Source: an uncultured Oscillospiraceae bacterium
GTDB taxonomy: Bacteria > Bacillota > Clostridia > Oscillospirales > Ruminococcaceae
NCBI GenBank assembly: GCA_900547455.1
Contig: URGV01000008.1
Location: forward strand, 1 to 64,000
Direction of reading: 5' to 3'
DNA length: 64,000 bases
Shown: positions 14,758 to 23,391 of the stretch, one piece after another
Numbering within the stretch: position 1 is the stretch's first letter
Layout of the letters: each line of letters opens with the position of its first letter
Notes under the pieces: generated by a model
Seen by the model: only the letters and a program-made list of their open reading frames with translations
What the model was told of the DNA's origin: nothing
Database searches by the model: none
Translations under genes and position numbers: made by a program

Positions 14758-15597
14758 ATGGATGGGAAAATTTCCAAAAAGCTTTCGGAAAATATTCTGG
14801 ATAAATTTTCGATGGATTTTCTGCGCAACCAGGTGCTGAAAAACGCCTACGGCAACAACGACACCGTCATCGCCGCGATGGACCCGCGCATTCTGATCGC
14901 GTGGTATCTTTTCTTCGGCATTGTGCCGTGGTTTGTCAGCGATATTCCCTTTTTGATGGGCAGCTTTTTGCTGGTCATGGCCACCACCCTGCTTGCCCAT
15001 GTGGCCGGGTTGGTGCTCTTTTTATTCGGGCTGGGCGTTTTCTCCCAAACCGGTTACCTGTTCCTTGTGACCCTTCTGTTCGGCGGCGACGCCTCGGCCA
15101 TCGCGCCGCTGCTGGTGCTGACCCTGAAGGTCGCCACTGTGTCGTTGGCCTCGGTCACCGTCTTTTCCGGTCTGGACCCGGACAAGCTCTCCAATGGCCT
15201 GATGTGGTACGGCTGCCCGGAGCGGCTCTCCTTCTCCATCTCCTACGCCTACCGGATGCTGCCGATGCTGATGGAGGAATTTCAGAATGTGCTGCTCTCC
15301 TACCGCCTGCGCGGCAACCCGCCTGAACATCAGAATTTTCCCGGGAAGGTGCGCTACCTGATCTATCAGGTCAAGATCATCATGCAGTCCTTCTACCCGC
15401 TGATGCTCAACACCGCCAAGCGTTCCCGCACCACCGTTGAGGCGCTGGAGCTGCGCGGCTACCGCTACGCCGCGGTCAACAAGGAGGTCAAAAAGCTCAA
15501 GCTTTCCTCCCTGAAGGTCGGCTACAACGACCTGATGTTTTTGGCAGTTTCGCTGTTATTTGTCGCTGTTTCTCTGCTTGTCTCCACCTTGATTTAA
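14758..15597 (+). CDS. ECF transporter T component (EcfT)
   Basis: A 279-residue transmembrane protein, the scaffold that links the S component to the ATPases. It has about six helices and the two coupling-helix signatures near the C-terminal third: YRLRGNPP at about 181-188 and ALELRGYRYA at 222-231, variants of the conserved A-R-G motifs that touch the ATPases. It starts 3 bp after the ATPase stop with AAAGGAG upstream. With the preceding two genes it forms a complete importer of unknown cargo. Confidence 0.9.
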   Translation: MDGKISKKLSENILDKFSMDFLRNQVLKNAYGNNDTVIAAMDPRILIAWYLFFGIVPWFVSDIPFLMGSFLLVMATTLLAHVAGLVLFLFGLGVFSQTGYLFLVTLLFGGDASAIAPLLVLTLKVATVSLASVTVFSGLDPDKLSNGLMWYGCPERLSFSISYAYRMLPMLMEEFQNVLLSYRLRGNPPEHQNFPGKVRYLIYQVKIIMQSFYPLMLNTAKRSRTTVEALELRGYRYAAVNKEVKKLKLSSLKVGYNDLMFLAVSLLFVAVSLLVSTLI

Positions 15598-15621
15598 CCC
15601 CACAGAAAGAAGGTTCCCCCC

Positions 15622-16419
15622 TTGCGTATTGATTTTCACACCCACGGAAAGCTAGCAAAGCAGCTTCCCTTCTCCACCGTTTACACCGACTGGCTGTTTG
15701 CCCAGGCCAAATCCGCAGGGCTTGACGCCATCTGCCTGACCGAGCACTTCAACACCCTGCAATTTGACGAGCTGTACCGCTATATCGCCTCGGTCAGCCG
15801 TCGGGCGGGCGACTGCCTGGAGCTGGAAAACGGGCTGCGCATCTTCCCCGGCATGGAGACCGACGTCGCCGAGTGCGGCCACATCCTGTCGGTCGGCCCG
15901 CTGGAAGCAATCCTCGAGCTCAACCGCCGCCTTGCCCCCTACAAGGCAAAGGGAAGCTTCCTCCCCTTTGCGCAGCTGATGGACCTGTTCGACCAGTACC
16001 CGGTGACTGTCGGCTGTGGACACCCCTTCCGCGCGCCGGGACATGTGCCGGAACAGCCGGTCGAGCAGCTCAAGCGCCTGTCCTTCCTGGACCTGAACGG
16101 CAAGGACATCGCCCTGGACCGCGCGCGCACCGAGCGGCTGACCTACGCGCTGGCCGAAAAGCTCGAACTGCCGGTCATCTCCGGCAGCGACACCCATCAG
16201 GCGGTGCAGTACGGCTGCATCAGCACCGTGCTGGAACAGGACTGCACCACCTTCGATGAAATCTTTTCGCAGGTACGCGCCGGAGCGTACCGAATCGAAG
16301 TTGCGCAGCAGGCTGCCTTTCAGGTGCAGACCGCCTCGCTGCTCAAGCGCGCGCTCAAGGAAATTCATGCCCTGGGAGGCGATTATGTCTCTATCCTGAC
16401 AGCCAAAACTGTGGTATAA
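15622..16419 (+). CDS. PHP-domain metallo-phosphoesterase
   Basis: A 265-residue protein of the PHP (polymerase and histidinol phosphatase) family. Metal-ligand motifs: DFHTHGK (residues 3-9), TEHFN (about 43-47), an E in FPGMETDV, H in GHPFRAPGH and the late SDTHQ (about 190-194). PHP proteins hydrolyse phosphate esters or nucleotides; histidinol-phosphatase and 3',5'-nucleotide phosphatase activities are both possible. It starts with TTG at 15622 after AAAGAAGG, the same unusual leader as the gene at 293. It follows ecfT by 24 bp and may share its transcript; the perfect hairpin at 16425 ends it. Confidence 0.85.
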   Translation: MRIDFHTHGKLAKQLPFSTVYTDWLFAQAKSAGLDAICLTEHFNTLQFDELYRYIASVSRRAGDCLELENGLRIFPGMETDVAECGHILSVGPLEAILELNRRLAPYKAKGSFLPFAQLMDLFDQYPVTVGCGHPFRAPGHVPEQPVEQLKRLSFLDLNGKDIALDRARTERLTYALAEKLELPVISGSDTHQAVQYGCISTVLEQDCTTFDEIFSQVRAGAYRIEVAQQAAFQVQTASLLKRALKEIHALGGDYVSILTAKTVV

Positions 16420-16424
16420 TAAGC

Positions 16425-16455
16425 GGGAGGGAATTCCCTCCCATTTTTATTTTGA
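16425..16455 (+). terminator. Intrinsic terminator after the PHP gene
   Basis: Perfect palindrome GGGAGGGAATTCCCTCCC, then ATTTTTATTTT. It separates the ECF/PHP unit from the RpiR regulator gene. Confidence 0.85.
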
Positions 16456-16480
16456 ATGTATCATCAGAAAGGATAAAGCC

Positions 16481-17311
16481 ATGACCCTGCAACTCCCTGT
16501 TTCTTCGGCGGAACTGACCCGCGCCGAACAGAAAATCCTGGATTTTATCAATACCAACCCCGACACCTTTCTCTTTTCTTCCATTGGCCAGTTGGCGCAG
16601 CAGCTGGAGCTGTCCGACGCCACCCTTTCCCGTTTCGCGCGGCATGTGGGCTGCCAGGATTTTAAGGAGCTGAAAAATCTGGTGCTGGAACAGTCCGCCT
16701 CCGGCCCGGCCGTCAAGCTGGCAGGCGCCTTGCAGGAGGGGGAGAGCTTTTCGCTTTCTGCCTGGATGAACCGCCAGCAGCTTTATCTGCAAAAAACGGC
16801 TGAACAGCTTGATCCCGCAGAATTTGAGCGCGCGGTGCAGGCGCTGATACAGGCTCGCCAGGTTTATATTCACGGCAAAAATGCCTCGGGCTCGCTGGCG
16901 CAGCTGCTCTTTTTCCGGCTCCGGAGGCTGGGAATCGCCGTATCCCTGCTGCCCTCCAGCGGCTCGGAGCTGTTGGAGGGACTGCACCTGGCGCATCAGG
17001 GAGACCTTGTGATTCTGTTCAGCCTCTCCAAGCTCAGCCGGGAGGGAAGGGTCATTCTCGACTACGCCAAAACAGCCGGTTACACCACCCTGTCCTTTGT
17101 CAGCCGAACCTGTCTTCCGCCAGAGGAAAGCGCGCAGATTAACCTCTTTTCCTACCGCGGCACCGAGAAGGAATACCACTCGATGGCTGCTCCCTCCATG
17201 GTGCTGGACGCATTGGTGGTGGCCCTTGCCTCCCGCATCGGCCGTCAGGGCGCGCAGTCGCTGGAAAGCCTGCAGCGTCTGAAAAAAGAATACGGCGGCA
17301 GTTTGGGATAA
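16481..17311 (+). CDS. MurR/RpiR family transcriptional regulator
   Basis: A 276-residue regulator. The N-terminal HTH_6 domain (about 10-75) has FSSIGQLAQQLELSDATLSRFARHVG as its helix-turn-helix; the C-terminal SIS domain (about 95-240) binds a sugar phosphate or related ligand, with IHGKNASGSLAQLLFFRL and VILFSLSKLSREG as phosphate-binding loops. It is a monocistronic gene between two terminators. No sugar-phosphate gene is directly beside it, so its regulon is likely elsewhere. Confidence 0.88.
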   Translation: MTLQLPVSSAELTRAEQKILDFINTNPDTFLFSSIGQLAQQLELSDATLSRFARHVGCQDFKELKNLVLEQSASGPAVKLAGALQEGESFSLSAWMNRQQLYLQKTAEQLDPAEFERAVQALIQARQVYIHGKNASGSLAQLLFFRLRRLGIAVSLLPSSGSELLEGLHLAHQGDLVILFSLSKLSREGRVILDYAKTAGYTTLSFVSRTCLPPEESAQINLFSYRGTEKEYHSMAAPSMVLDALVVALASRIGRQGAQSLESLQRLKKEYGGSLG

Positions 17312-17330
17312 ATCGTTCTTTTTTGCACAA

Positions 17331-17375
17331 AGCAGCGGCCCCAACCTTCTTCTGAAAAGGTTGGGGCCGCTTTCT
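17331..17375. terminator. Bidirectional terminator
   Basis: Long stem GCGGCCCCAACCTT/AAGGTTGGGGCCGC with a short loop, then TTTCTC on plus; the minus side reads into GCTTTGTG. It separates the RpiR gene from the convergent cysteine-rich gene. Confidence 0.8.
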
Positions 17376-17396
17376 CTGTGGGTTTCAGCCGGCTGC

Positions 17397-18197
17397 TCAG
17401 TTGTTGCCGTTGTTGTCGTTTCGGAATTCATCCAGACGCGGCGGGAAGAAATCCTCCATCGGGAACTGGATCTTCTTAAACATTTCGCACGGATCACCGG
17501 TGGAGTATTCGCTCTCCTTATCCGGGATGCAGAAGTCATAGGCCGGCACCATCATCTGCACCTTGCGCTGCAGCTGGACGATGGTGAACAGGCCCAGGGT
17601 GATGTAGACCTCCTTGCTGACCGAAACCTCCTGGAAGTTTCCGCCCACCTGGCTGCAGATCTGGCAGGGGATCACCGCGCCGGGGCAGCAGGTCTTGGCC
17701 GGGCACTCCACATAGCGGCTGGCCAGACAGATCGGGTCAACAATCTGCACCACGGCGTTTGGCATGGCGGTCAGCTGCTCGTTGCCGTTGCAGCAGCCTG
17801 CATGGGAGGAGAAGACCCTGGCGTTGGCCTCGCTGCCGTACAGGATGACCTTCTTGGAGAAGTAGGAGATGCCGCAGCAGTTGACTGCCGGCGTCCCCGG
17901 CGATAAGTACACGGACATTTCGACCAAAAAGTAAAAGGTCATATCCACCGAGTAAAAGCCCTTGTTGAAGGGCACGCTCTCCACGTCGACGCAGACGTTT
18001 AAAACCTTTACCTTTTTGCACTTGATGCTGGCCGCCTTATCGATGATCGGCTGCGTCTTGTCGCTGAAAAAGACCTGCAGGTCCTCCAAGCAATCCTTGT
18101 CGCTACAGGAGTCGTAAATCCTCTCAGCATCGATGCAGACGGCCTCTTTAAAGCAGCTGGTGTCGCCTGGCCGAATGACTACCTTCGATTCTGGCAT
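17397..18197 (-). CDS. Cysteine-rich conserved protein, unknown function
   Basis: A 266-residue soluble protein with 18 cysteines, several paired (NCCG, GCCN, TCCP) and one D-S-C-S-D-K-D-C motif near residues 29-36. It has no signal peptide or membrane helix. The cysteine density and the Asp/Asn-rich C-terminal tail recall spore-coat or other self-assembling proteins of clostridia, but I cannot assign a family. The start ATG at 18197 has GGAGGG five bases upstream; a longer in-frame extension to 18293 has no such site. It is monocistronic, with a terminator at 17331-17375. Confidence 0.78.
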   Translation of the reverse strand: MPESKVVIRPGDTSCFKEAVCIDAERIYDSCSDKDCLEDLQVFFSDKTQPIIDKAASIKCKKVKVLNVCVDVESVPFNKGFYSVDMTFYFLVEMSVYLSPGTPAVNCCGISYFSKKVILYGSEANARVFSSHAGCCNGNEQLTAMPNAVVQIVDPICLASRYVECPAKTCCPGAVIPCQICSQVGGNFQEVSVSKEVYITLGLFTIVQLQRKVQMMVPAYDFCIPDKESEYSTGDPCEMFKKIQFPMEDFFPPRLDEFRNDNNGNN

Positions 18198-18507
18198 AAT
18201 ATCCCTCCATTTTGGGACGGCAGCAGGAACGAACGCCACGCTTCCGCCGCCGCTATGAGATACATCAGCGCAGGCAGGATACCGCGCCGACATTCAATAC
18301 CAGTTTATGAAACCGCGCAGATTTTGTGAACCAAATCGAGCTCAAACCGCCTTCTGACAGAGCCGTTCCTCCTTTTCCCGACGCTTTACGAAAGCCAAAA
18401 GAGCCGGCCCGCACGCAGCATGCGCGCAAGCCGGCCCTTTTTTATTCTATGCCATCCGGCAGGAGGCTGTGAACGTTCCCGCCTACCGGCGTCCCTGCCA
18501 GTGTTCA
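18198..18507. other. Intergenic region between pcrA and the cysteine-rich gene
   Basis: 310 bp. It contains the pcrA terminator (18398-18443) and the leader of the cysteine-rich gene. I see no convincing sigma-A promoter for the latter, which would fit a gene read by another sigma factor, for example in sporulation; that is speculation. Confidence 0.5.
18398..18443 (-). terminator. Terminator downstream of pcrA
   Basis: Minus strand GGGCCGGC...GCCGGCTC stem with a GC-rich loop, then TTTTGG. The plus strand side also ends in T6. Confidence 0.7.
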
Positions 18508-20973
18508 TCAGCTGAGCTTTGTCAGCTTGGCAAACTTGTACATGATCTTCTTGGTACCCACCGTGTCGAACAAAACCTCCAGCAGGCAGTCGCCGCCCAT
18601 CGGGGTGACCTTCACGATGCTGCCCTCCCCAAAGGTTTTGTGGCTGACCCTGTCCCCTGCCTTCAGGGTGCAGGCGGCGCCGGTCGGGGCGTCCGAGCTG
18701 TAGGAGGTGGTCTTTTGACGCAGCCCACCGACGCCGATAGCGTTGTCGGCGTGGGTCTTTTTGACCGTATTGGCCCTTTTGAGCTCGGCTGCACTGGCCT
18801 TGCGCACCGTCTTGTCCTCCACGTCGCAGCAGGAAGCGGGGATCTCGGTGACAAAACGGGAGACGCGATTGCGCACCGTCTGTCCAAAGATCATGCGCTG
18901 CGCGGCGTTGGTGATGTAGAGCTGCTTTTTGGCGCGGGTGATGCAGACGTAGGCGAGCCGCCGCTCCTCCTCAATCTGGTCGGGGTTGTAGATCGCCTGC
19001 ACACCGGGGAAGATGCCCTCCTCCGCGCCGCAGAAAAAGACGTTGTTAAACTCCAGGCCCTTTGCCGAGTGCATGGTCATCATAATGACCCGGTCGGCAT
19101 TTTCGTCGTAGTTGTCGAGGTCGGTGTAGAGGGTGACCTCCTCCAAGAATCCCGACAAGGTGGGCAGCACAATCTCCGGCTGCTCGTCGGGGTTGTCCGG
19201 GTCGATGGACGGCTGTGGAATCTTCTCGGTCTCCTCGATGTACTTGAGGATGTTGGTCTTGAGCTCACCGACGTTCTCGATGCGGGTGACCCCTTCCTCC
19301 CCCAGCGACTGCAGATAGATCATGTAGCCGGTCTGCTCCAGCAGCTCGTCAAACAGCTCCTCCAGGTTGCCGCCCTCCGCCAGCTCGCCAAGGTGCTCGA
19401 TCATCTGCGCAAACTCCATCAGCTGGTGGCTGCGCTTGGCAAGCGGCTGGTACTCGTCGGCGTGGGCCAGCACCTCAAACAGCGGCAGGCCCAGCATGTC
19501 GGCAATCTCCTGCGCCTTGTCGACGGTGGCGTCGCCGATGCCGCGCTTTGGCTCGTTGATGATGCGGCGCAGGCGAACCGAATCGGAGTGGTTGTCGATG
19601 ACGCTCATGTAGGCGATGATGTCCTTGATCTCCTTGCGGTCATAGAAGCGCTGGCCGCCGATGATGCGGTAGGCGATGCCGGAGCGGATCAGCGCATTCT
19701 CGATGGTGTTGGATTGGGCATTCATCCGGTAGAGGATGGCGTGGTCGGCAAATTTCTGTCCCTTTGCCACGTTGTCCAAAATGGTGTCGGCGATAAAGCG
19801 CGCCTCGTCCTGCTCGTTGAGTGCGCGGTAGACCTTGACCGGTGTCCCCTTCGGGTTCTGGGTCCACAGCGTCTTGCCCTTGCGCTGGGTGTTGTTTTCG
19901 ATGACGGCGTTGGCCGCGTCCAGAATGGTCTGGGTGCAGCGGTAGTTCTGCTCCAGGCGGATGACCTTGGTGTCGCGGTACTGGTTTTCAAAATTCAGGA
20001 TGTTCTCGATGGTGGCGCCGCGGAACTTGTAGATGCTCTGGTCGTCGTCGCCGACCACGCAGATGTTCTGATGTCCGCCCGCCAACAGGCTGACCAACAG
20101 GAACTGGGAGTTGTTGGTGTCCTGATACTCGTCCACCATGATGTAGCGGAAGCGGTTGCGGTATTTTTCCAGCACGTCGGGGTACTGCTGGAAAATTTTG
20201 ACGGTAAAGATGATGATGTCGTCAAAGTCCAGCGCGTTTGCCGCTTTCAGCCGCTTCTGATAGTAGCTGTAGACCTTGCCGACAACCTCCTGCCGGTAGT
20301 CGCCCCTGGCCTCCCGCAGCACGTCCTCCGGGGAGAGCAGCTGGTCCTTGGCTGCGCTGATCGAGGTCAAAATTCCCTTTGGCGCCATCACCTTTTCCTG
20401 GATAGCCAGCTCCTTGAGCGCCTCCTTGATGATGCGCACCGAATCGTCGGTGTCGTAGACGGTGAAGCTGCGCTCATATCCCAGCGCGGTGATCTCCCGT
20501 CTGAGGATGCGCATGCAGGCCGAATGGAAGGTGGAAGCCTGGATGTCCAGAGCCTGCTCGCCCAGCATCGCCTCCAGCCGCTCCTTTAATTCTCCCGCGG
20601 CCTTGTTGGTGAAGGTGATGGCCAGGATGTTCCAGGGGCGCACCGGGCGGTCGGCCACAATGCGGGTCAGGCGCTCACGGGTGATGTCCCCGTCGTCGAG
20701 CTTGTCGTCCAGCCAGCCCTGCAAAAAGGCAAGATCCTCCTCGCCCACCCAAGCCGGCACATAGTCGCTGTGATAGGCGTTGCCGAACTGCACCATGTTG
20801 GCGATGCGGTTGACCACCACGGTGGTCTTGCCGCTGCCCGCTCCGGCCAGGATCAGCACCGGCCCTTCGGTCTGAAAGACCGCTTCCCGCTGCTTGTCGT
20901 TCATCCTGGAAAAGTGCTTTTCCAGCACCGCGCGGCGCAGCTGCAGATAGGTTTGTTCAAAATTTTGTGACAT
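18508..20973 (-). CDS. pcrA: ATP-dependent DNA helicase PcrA/UvrD
   Basis: An 821-residue superfamily 1A 3'-5' helicase used in nucleotide excision repair, rolling-circle replication and removal of RecA or RNA polymerase. Motifs are in order: Q-motif MNDKQREAV, Walker A GAGSGKT (about residues 43-49), FTNKAA, DEYQDTN, GDDDQSIYKFRGA, QNYRC, MTMHSAKGLEF and VCITRAKK. The C-terminal about 50 residues (KAGDRVSHKTFGEGSIVKV) form the Tudor-like domain that binds RNA polymerase. An insert of about 50 acidic residues near IPQPSIDPDNPDEQPEIV lies before motif V. It is monocistronic. Confidence 0.97.
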   Translation of the reverse strand: MSQNFEQTYLQLRRAVLEKHFSRMNDKQREAVFQTEGPVLILAGAGSGKTTVVVNRIANMVQFGNAYHSDYVPAWVGEEDLAFLQGWLDDKLDDGDITRERLTRIVADRPVRPWNILAITFTNKAAGELKERLEAMLGEQALDIQASTFHSACMRILRREITALGYERSFTVYDTDDSVRIIKEALKELAIQEKVMAPKGILTSISAAKDQLLSPEDVLREARGDYRQEVVGKVYSYYQKRLKAANALDFDDIIIFTVKIFQQYPDVLEKYRNRFRYIMVDEYQDTNNSQFLLVSLLAGGHQNICVVGDDDQSIYKFRGATIENILNFENQYRDTKVIRLEQNYRCTQTILDAANAVIENNTQRKGKTLWTQNPKGTPVKVYRALNEQDEARFIADTILDNVAKGQKFADHAILYRMNAQSNTIENALIRSGIAYRIIGGQRFYDRKEIKDIIAYMSVIDNHSDSVRLRRIINEPKRGIGDATVDKAQEIADMLGLPLFEVLAHADEYQPLAKRSHQLMEFAQMIEHLGELAEGGNLEELFDELLEQTGYMIYLQSLGEEGVTRIENVGELKTNILKYIEETEKIPQPSIDPDNPDEQPEIVLPTLSGFLEEVTLYTDLDNYDENADRVIMMTMHSAKGLEFNNVFFCGAEEGIFPGVQAIYNPDQIEEERRLAYVCITRAKKQLYITNAAQRMIFGQTVRNRVSRFVTEIPASCCDVEDKTVRKASAAELKRANTVKKTHADNAIGVGGLRQKTTSYSSDAPTGAACTLKAGDRVSHKTFGEGSIVKVTPMGGDCLLEVLFDTVGTKKIMYKFAKLTKLS

Positions 20974-21025
20974 TGTATATCAAGCCTTTCTATCTCCGGT
21001 TATTCCATCAAATTATTGGAAAAAT

Positions 21026-21037
21026 ATTATAGCACAT
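21026..21037 (-). promoter_or_regulatory. Extended -10 promoter of pcrA
   Basis: Minus strand TGTGCTATAAT, -10 at 21026-21031, about 53 bp before the pcrA start. The -35 is weak. Confidence 0.55.
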
Positions 21038-21087
21038 CCGCCCGCAAAAATCCATTGCCAAACCGCTCAAACTTTTCCCTTCCCCAA

Positions 21088-21135
21088 CAAAAAAGAGGGG
21101 CCTGCCGCCTTACAATCTGCAAGGCGGCAGGCCCC
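21088..21135 (-). terminator. Terminator of hpf
   Basis: Minus strand 15-bp stem GGGGCCTGCCGCCTT with its complement, loop of nine, then TCTTTTTTG. It stops hpf transcripts before pcrA. Confidence 0.88.
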
Positions 21136-21154
21136 GTCGGGTGTCTTGTGTTGT

Positions 21155-21679
21155 TTAATCTTCTTCCGGCTCGATCAGCGCGTAGTTGCCGTCGTGGCGT
21201 TTATACACAACGTTGATCTGTCCGCTTTCCGCACTGCGGAAAACAAAGAATGTGTGATCCAGCATATTCATCTGCAGAATCGCTTCGTCCACTTCCATCG
21301 GTTTTACCGGGAAGCGTTTGGTCTTGACGACCCTGTACTCCTCGGGCTCGTCCATCTCCTCCACAAATTCCGGTGTGAAGGAAGCGGATTTCATCCGTTT
21401 TTCCAGCTTGCTCTTATTTTTTACGATCTGGCGGAACAGGGAATCAATGACGGCTTCCAGAGCATCCTCACGCTCGTCCGCGGTCCTCTCTGCCCGGAAG
21501 AAAAGTCCCTCCGATTTAATGGTGACCTCGACGGTCTCATGGTCACCCGAATGGATGACGGTGACCTGCGCCTGCGCGTTGCCGCCGAAGAACTTGTCAA
21601 ACTTGGCGAGTTTCTTTTCTGCCCTCGCGCGGAAAGAGTCTTTGATGCCTGTGTTTCTGGCTGTGATGTTAACCTTCAT
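21155..21679 (-). CDS. hpf: Ribosome hibernation-promoting factor, long form
   Basis: A 174-residue long HPF. The N-terminal S30AE domain (about 1-95) binds the 30S subunit at the mRNA/tRNA channel; the C-terminal domain (about 118-172, with VVKTKRFPVKPMEVDEAILQ and HTFFVFR) dimerises to pair two 70S ribosomes into inactive 100S particles. The ATG at 21679 follows AAGGGG; the ten extra upstream residues have no ribosome binding site. It has a near-consensus promoter (21747-21775) and a strong terminator, so it is a single-gene unit. Confidence 0.96.
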   Translation of the reverse strand: MKVNITARNTGIKDSFRARAEKKLAKFDKFFGGNAQAQVTVIHSGDHETVEVTIKSEGLFFRAERTADEREDALEAVIDSLFRQIVKNKSKLEKRMKSASFTPEFVEEMDEPEEYRVVKTKRFPVKPMEVDEAILQMNMLDHTFFVFRSAESGQINVVYKRHDGNYALIEPEED

Positions 21680-21746
21680 TGTTTCAACCCCTTTTGCGAT
21701 AGTATACAAAATATTTAGGTTGAGTCCTTTTTATTTTGTTGAGTTT

Positions 21747-21775
21747 ATTATACTACTTTCCTCTTTAAAGGTCAA
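21747..21775 (-). promoter_or_regulatory. Promoter of hpf
   Basis: Minus strand TTGACC (21770-21775), 17-bp spacer, TATAAT (21747-21752). Confidence 0.85.
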
Positions 21776-21850
21776 GGGAATAATGGGACATTTAATAGAA
21801 AAAACAACATCTTTTCATTCTTTCCAAACTCTTTTCACAAAAATTCCCTG

Positions 21851-22972
21851 CTACCCTTTAAAATACATGTACAGCTGGCAGGGAATCATGCCGTTGTAGA
21901 GCTTGCGGCGCTTGTCAGCCTTCCTGCCAAAGGAGCGCTCAAACTCCATGTCCGGGCTGATGATGTAGTACCGGTGCGGGAACCCTTGCCTAAAAACCTT
22001 GCCCATGGTGCGGTAAATCTCCTGTGCGGCCTTCATGTCCAGCAGGCGCTCGCCGTAAGGTGGGTTGCAGATCACCACACCTTTTTCTTTGGGGATAAAA
22101 AAGTCCTTGATGTCCCGCTGCACCACCTCGATGCGCGCGTCGACGCCCGCCTGTTTGGCGTTGTGCTGGGCCAGCTCCACCGCCTCCGGGTCGATGTCGC
22201 TGCCGTAGGCGTGGAAGGTGGCGTCCCGCTGGATCAGGTCGAAGGCGCGGTGGCGCTCCTGCTGCCAGACCTTTTGCTGCAGCCAGCTCCATTTTTCGGC
22301 GGAGAATCGCCTGCGCAGACCTGGCGCGATGCGCATGGCGTGCATGGCCGCCTCGATGAGCAGGGTGCCCGAACCGCAGAACGGGTCGTACAGCTGGGAG
22401 TCGGGATAGACGTGGGCGATGTCGATGATGCCGGCGGCCAGCGTTTCCTTGATGGGCGCGATGACCGAGCTTCTGCGATAGCCGCGCTTGTGCAGGCCCA
22501 TGCCGGTGGTGTCCAGCGAGATCATCACCTGGTCATGATGGATGGAAAACTCGATGGCGCAGGTCGGTCCGCTCTCCTCAAACCAGTGAACGCCGTAGGC
22601 CTCCTGCAGGCGGGTAACGATCGCTTTTTTGATGATCGACTGGCAGTCGGGGATGCTGTGCAGCTGGGATTTCAGCGCCCAGCCGCTCTTGACCGGGAAG
22701 GCATCCTTGCGGCCGATGTAGTCCTCGAAGGGGATTTTGCGTACCCCCTGGAACAGCTCCTCAAAGGAGCGCGCCTCAAACCGTCCCAGCACCAGCTGCA
22801 CCCGCTCAGCGGTGCGCAGGCCGATGTTGGCGCGGGCAATCAGATTCTCGTCCCCGTCAAAGGTGACGCGGCCGTCGGTGACCTGCACGTTTTCGCCGCC
22901 CATCCGGCGGATCTCGGAGGACAAAACGCTCTCCAGCCCAAAGTGGCAGGGAGCGGACAATGTTACTTTCAA
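21851..22972 (-). CDS. THUMP-domain RNA methyltransferase, RlmL type
   Basis: A 373-residue class I SAM-dependent RNA methyltransferase of the YpsC/RlmL (N-terminal half) group, which makes N2-methylguanosine, in E. coli G2445 of 23S rRNA. It has a ferredoxin-like/THUMP region (about 1-155), then the Rossmann domain with YDPFCGSGTLLIEAA as the SAM site and catalytic NPPYGERL near residue 280. The start is TTG at 22972 with AAGGAG nine bases upstream; no ATG is available in frame near there, and the longer frame would reach 100 unconserved residues upstream. The promoter is at 23025-23054. Confidence 0.9.
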   Translation of the reverse strand: MKVTLSAPCHFGLESVLSSEIRRMGGENVQVTDGRVTFDGDENLIARANIGLRTAERVQLVLGRFEARSFEELFQGVRKIPFEDYIGRKDAFPVKSGWALKSQLHSIPDCQSIIKKAIVTRLQEAYGVHWFEESGPTCAIEFSIHHDQVMISLDTTGMGLHKRGYRRSSVIAPIKETLAAGIIDIAHVYPDSQLYDPFCGSGTLLIEAAMHAMRIAPGLRRRFSAEKWSWLQQKVWQQERHRAFDLIQRDATFHAYGSDIDPEAVELAQHNAKQAGVDARIEVVQRDIKDFFIPKEKGVVICNPPYGERLLDMKAAQEIYRTMGKVFRQGFPHRYYIISPDMEFERSFGRKADKRRKLYNGMIPCQLYMYFKG

Positions 22973-23024
22973 CTCTCCATTCTCCTTTTTTCTCGATCTG
23001 TCGTATATGGTTGTTGTTGGCTTT

Positions 23025-23054
23025 ATGATACCATAGTTTCCCAAGCGATTGCAA
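23025..23054 (-). promoter_or_regulatory. Promoter of the RlmL-type gene
   Basis: Minus strand TTGCAA (23049-23054), 18-bp spacer, TATCAT (23025-23030). Confidence 0.65.
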
Positions 23055-23287
23055 GGGGCCCGCTCTCTTTTCCCCCTCTCCCCTTCCACAAAAGCAAAGG
23101 ATTTGCCCCTTCTCTTTCGGGAAGTAAAAACTCCAAAACTGCTTTCTTTAAGCGGAGGTAAACAGCCTGAAAAGGCGATGAAAAATCGAGCAAAACGGAG
23201 GATTTCGGGATTGTACATAGAGAAACGTAAATCAGGACAGTTAAATGGTGAATATTGCAGAATTTTGAATAAAAATCGCAAAAAATA
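23055..23287. other. Intergenic stretch between divergent promoters
   Basis: About 230 bp, part of the 419-bp gap between the RlmL-type gene and potA. No gene, hairpin or repeat stands out; it is AT-rich toward potA. Confidence 0.5.
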
Positions 23288-23315
23288 TTGACTTCCTGTC
23301 GGCTTGTGCTATAGT
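23288..23315 (+). promoter_or_regulatory. Promoter of potABCD
   Basis: TTGACT (23288-23293), 16-bp spacer, TATAGT (23310-23315) with an upstream TGTGC. The leader to potA is about 70 bp and contains the imperfect pairing CCCA/TGGG around 23332-23354. Confidence 0.7.
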
Positions 23316-23391
23316 GTATATGATATGCGGCCCAACGTCCGTAAAACCGATGGGAGCTTAAAAAAGACAATCGACAAGGGAGAGCAAACGG

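Noticed and set aside
16405..16420. TATAAT before the RpiR gene as a promoter
   Set aside because: It is formed by the final codons and stop of the PHP gene and no -35 at proper distance exists; the terminator at 16425 would follow it.
18469..20589. 706-codon open frame on the plus strand opposite pcrA
   Set aside because: It lies wholly antisense to the PcrA gene, which has all helicase motifs. The GC-rich codon pattern of the gene creates long open antisense frames.
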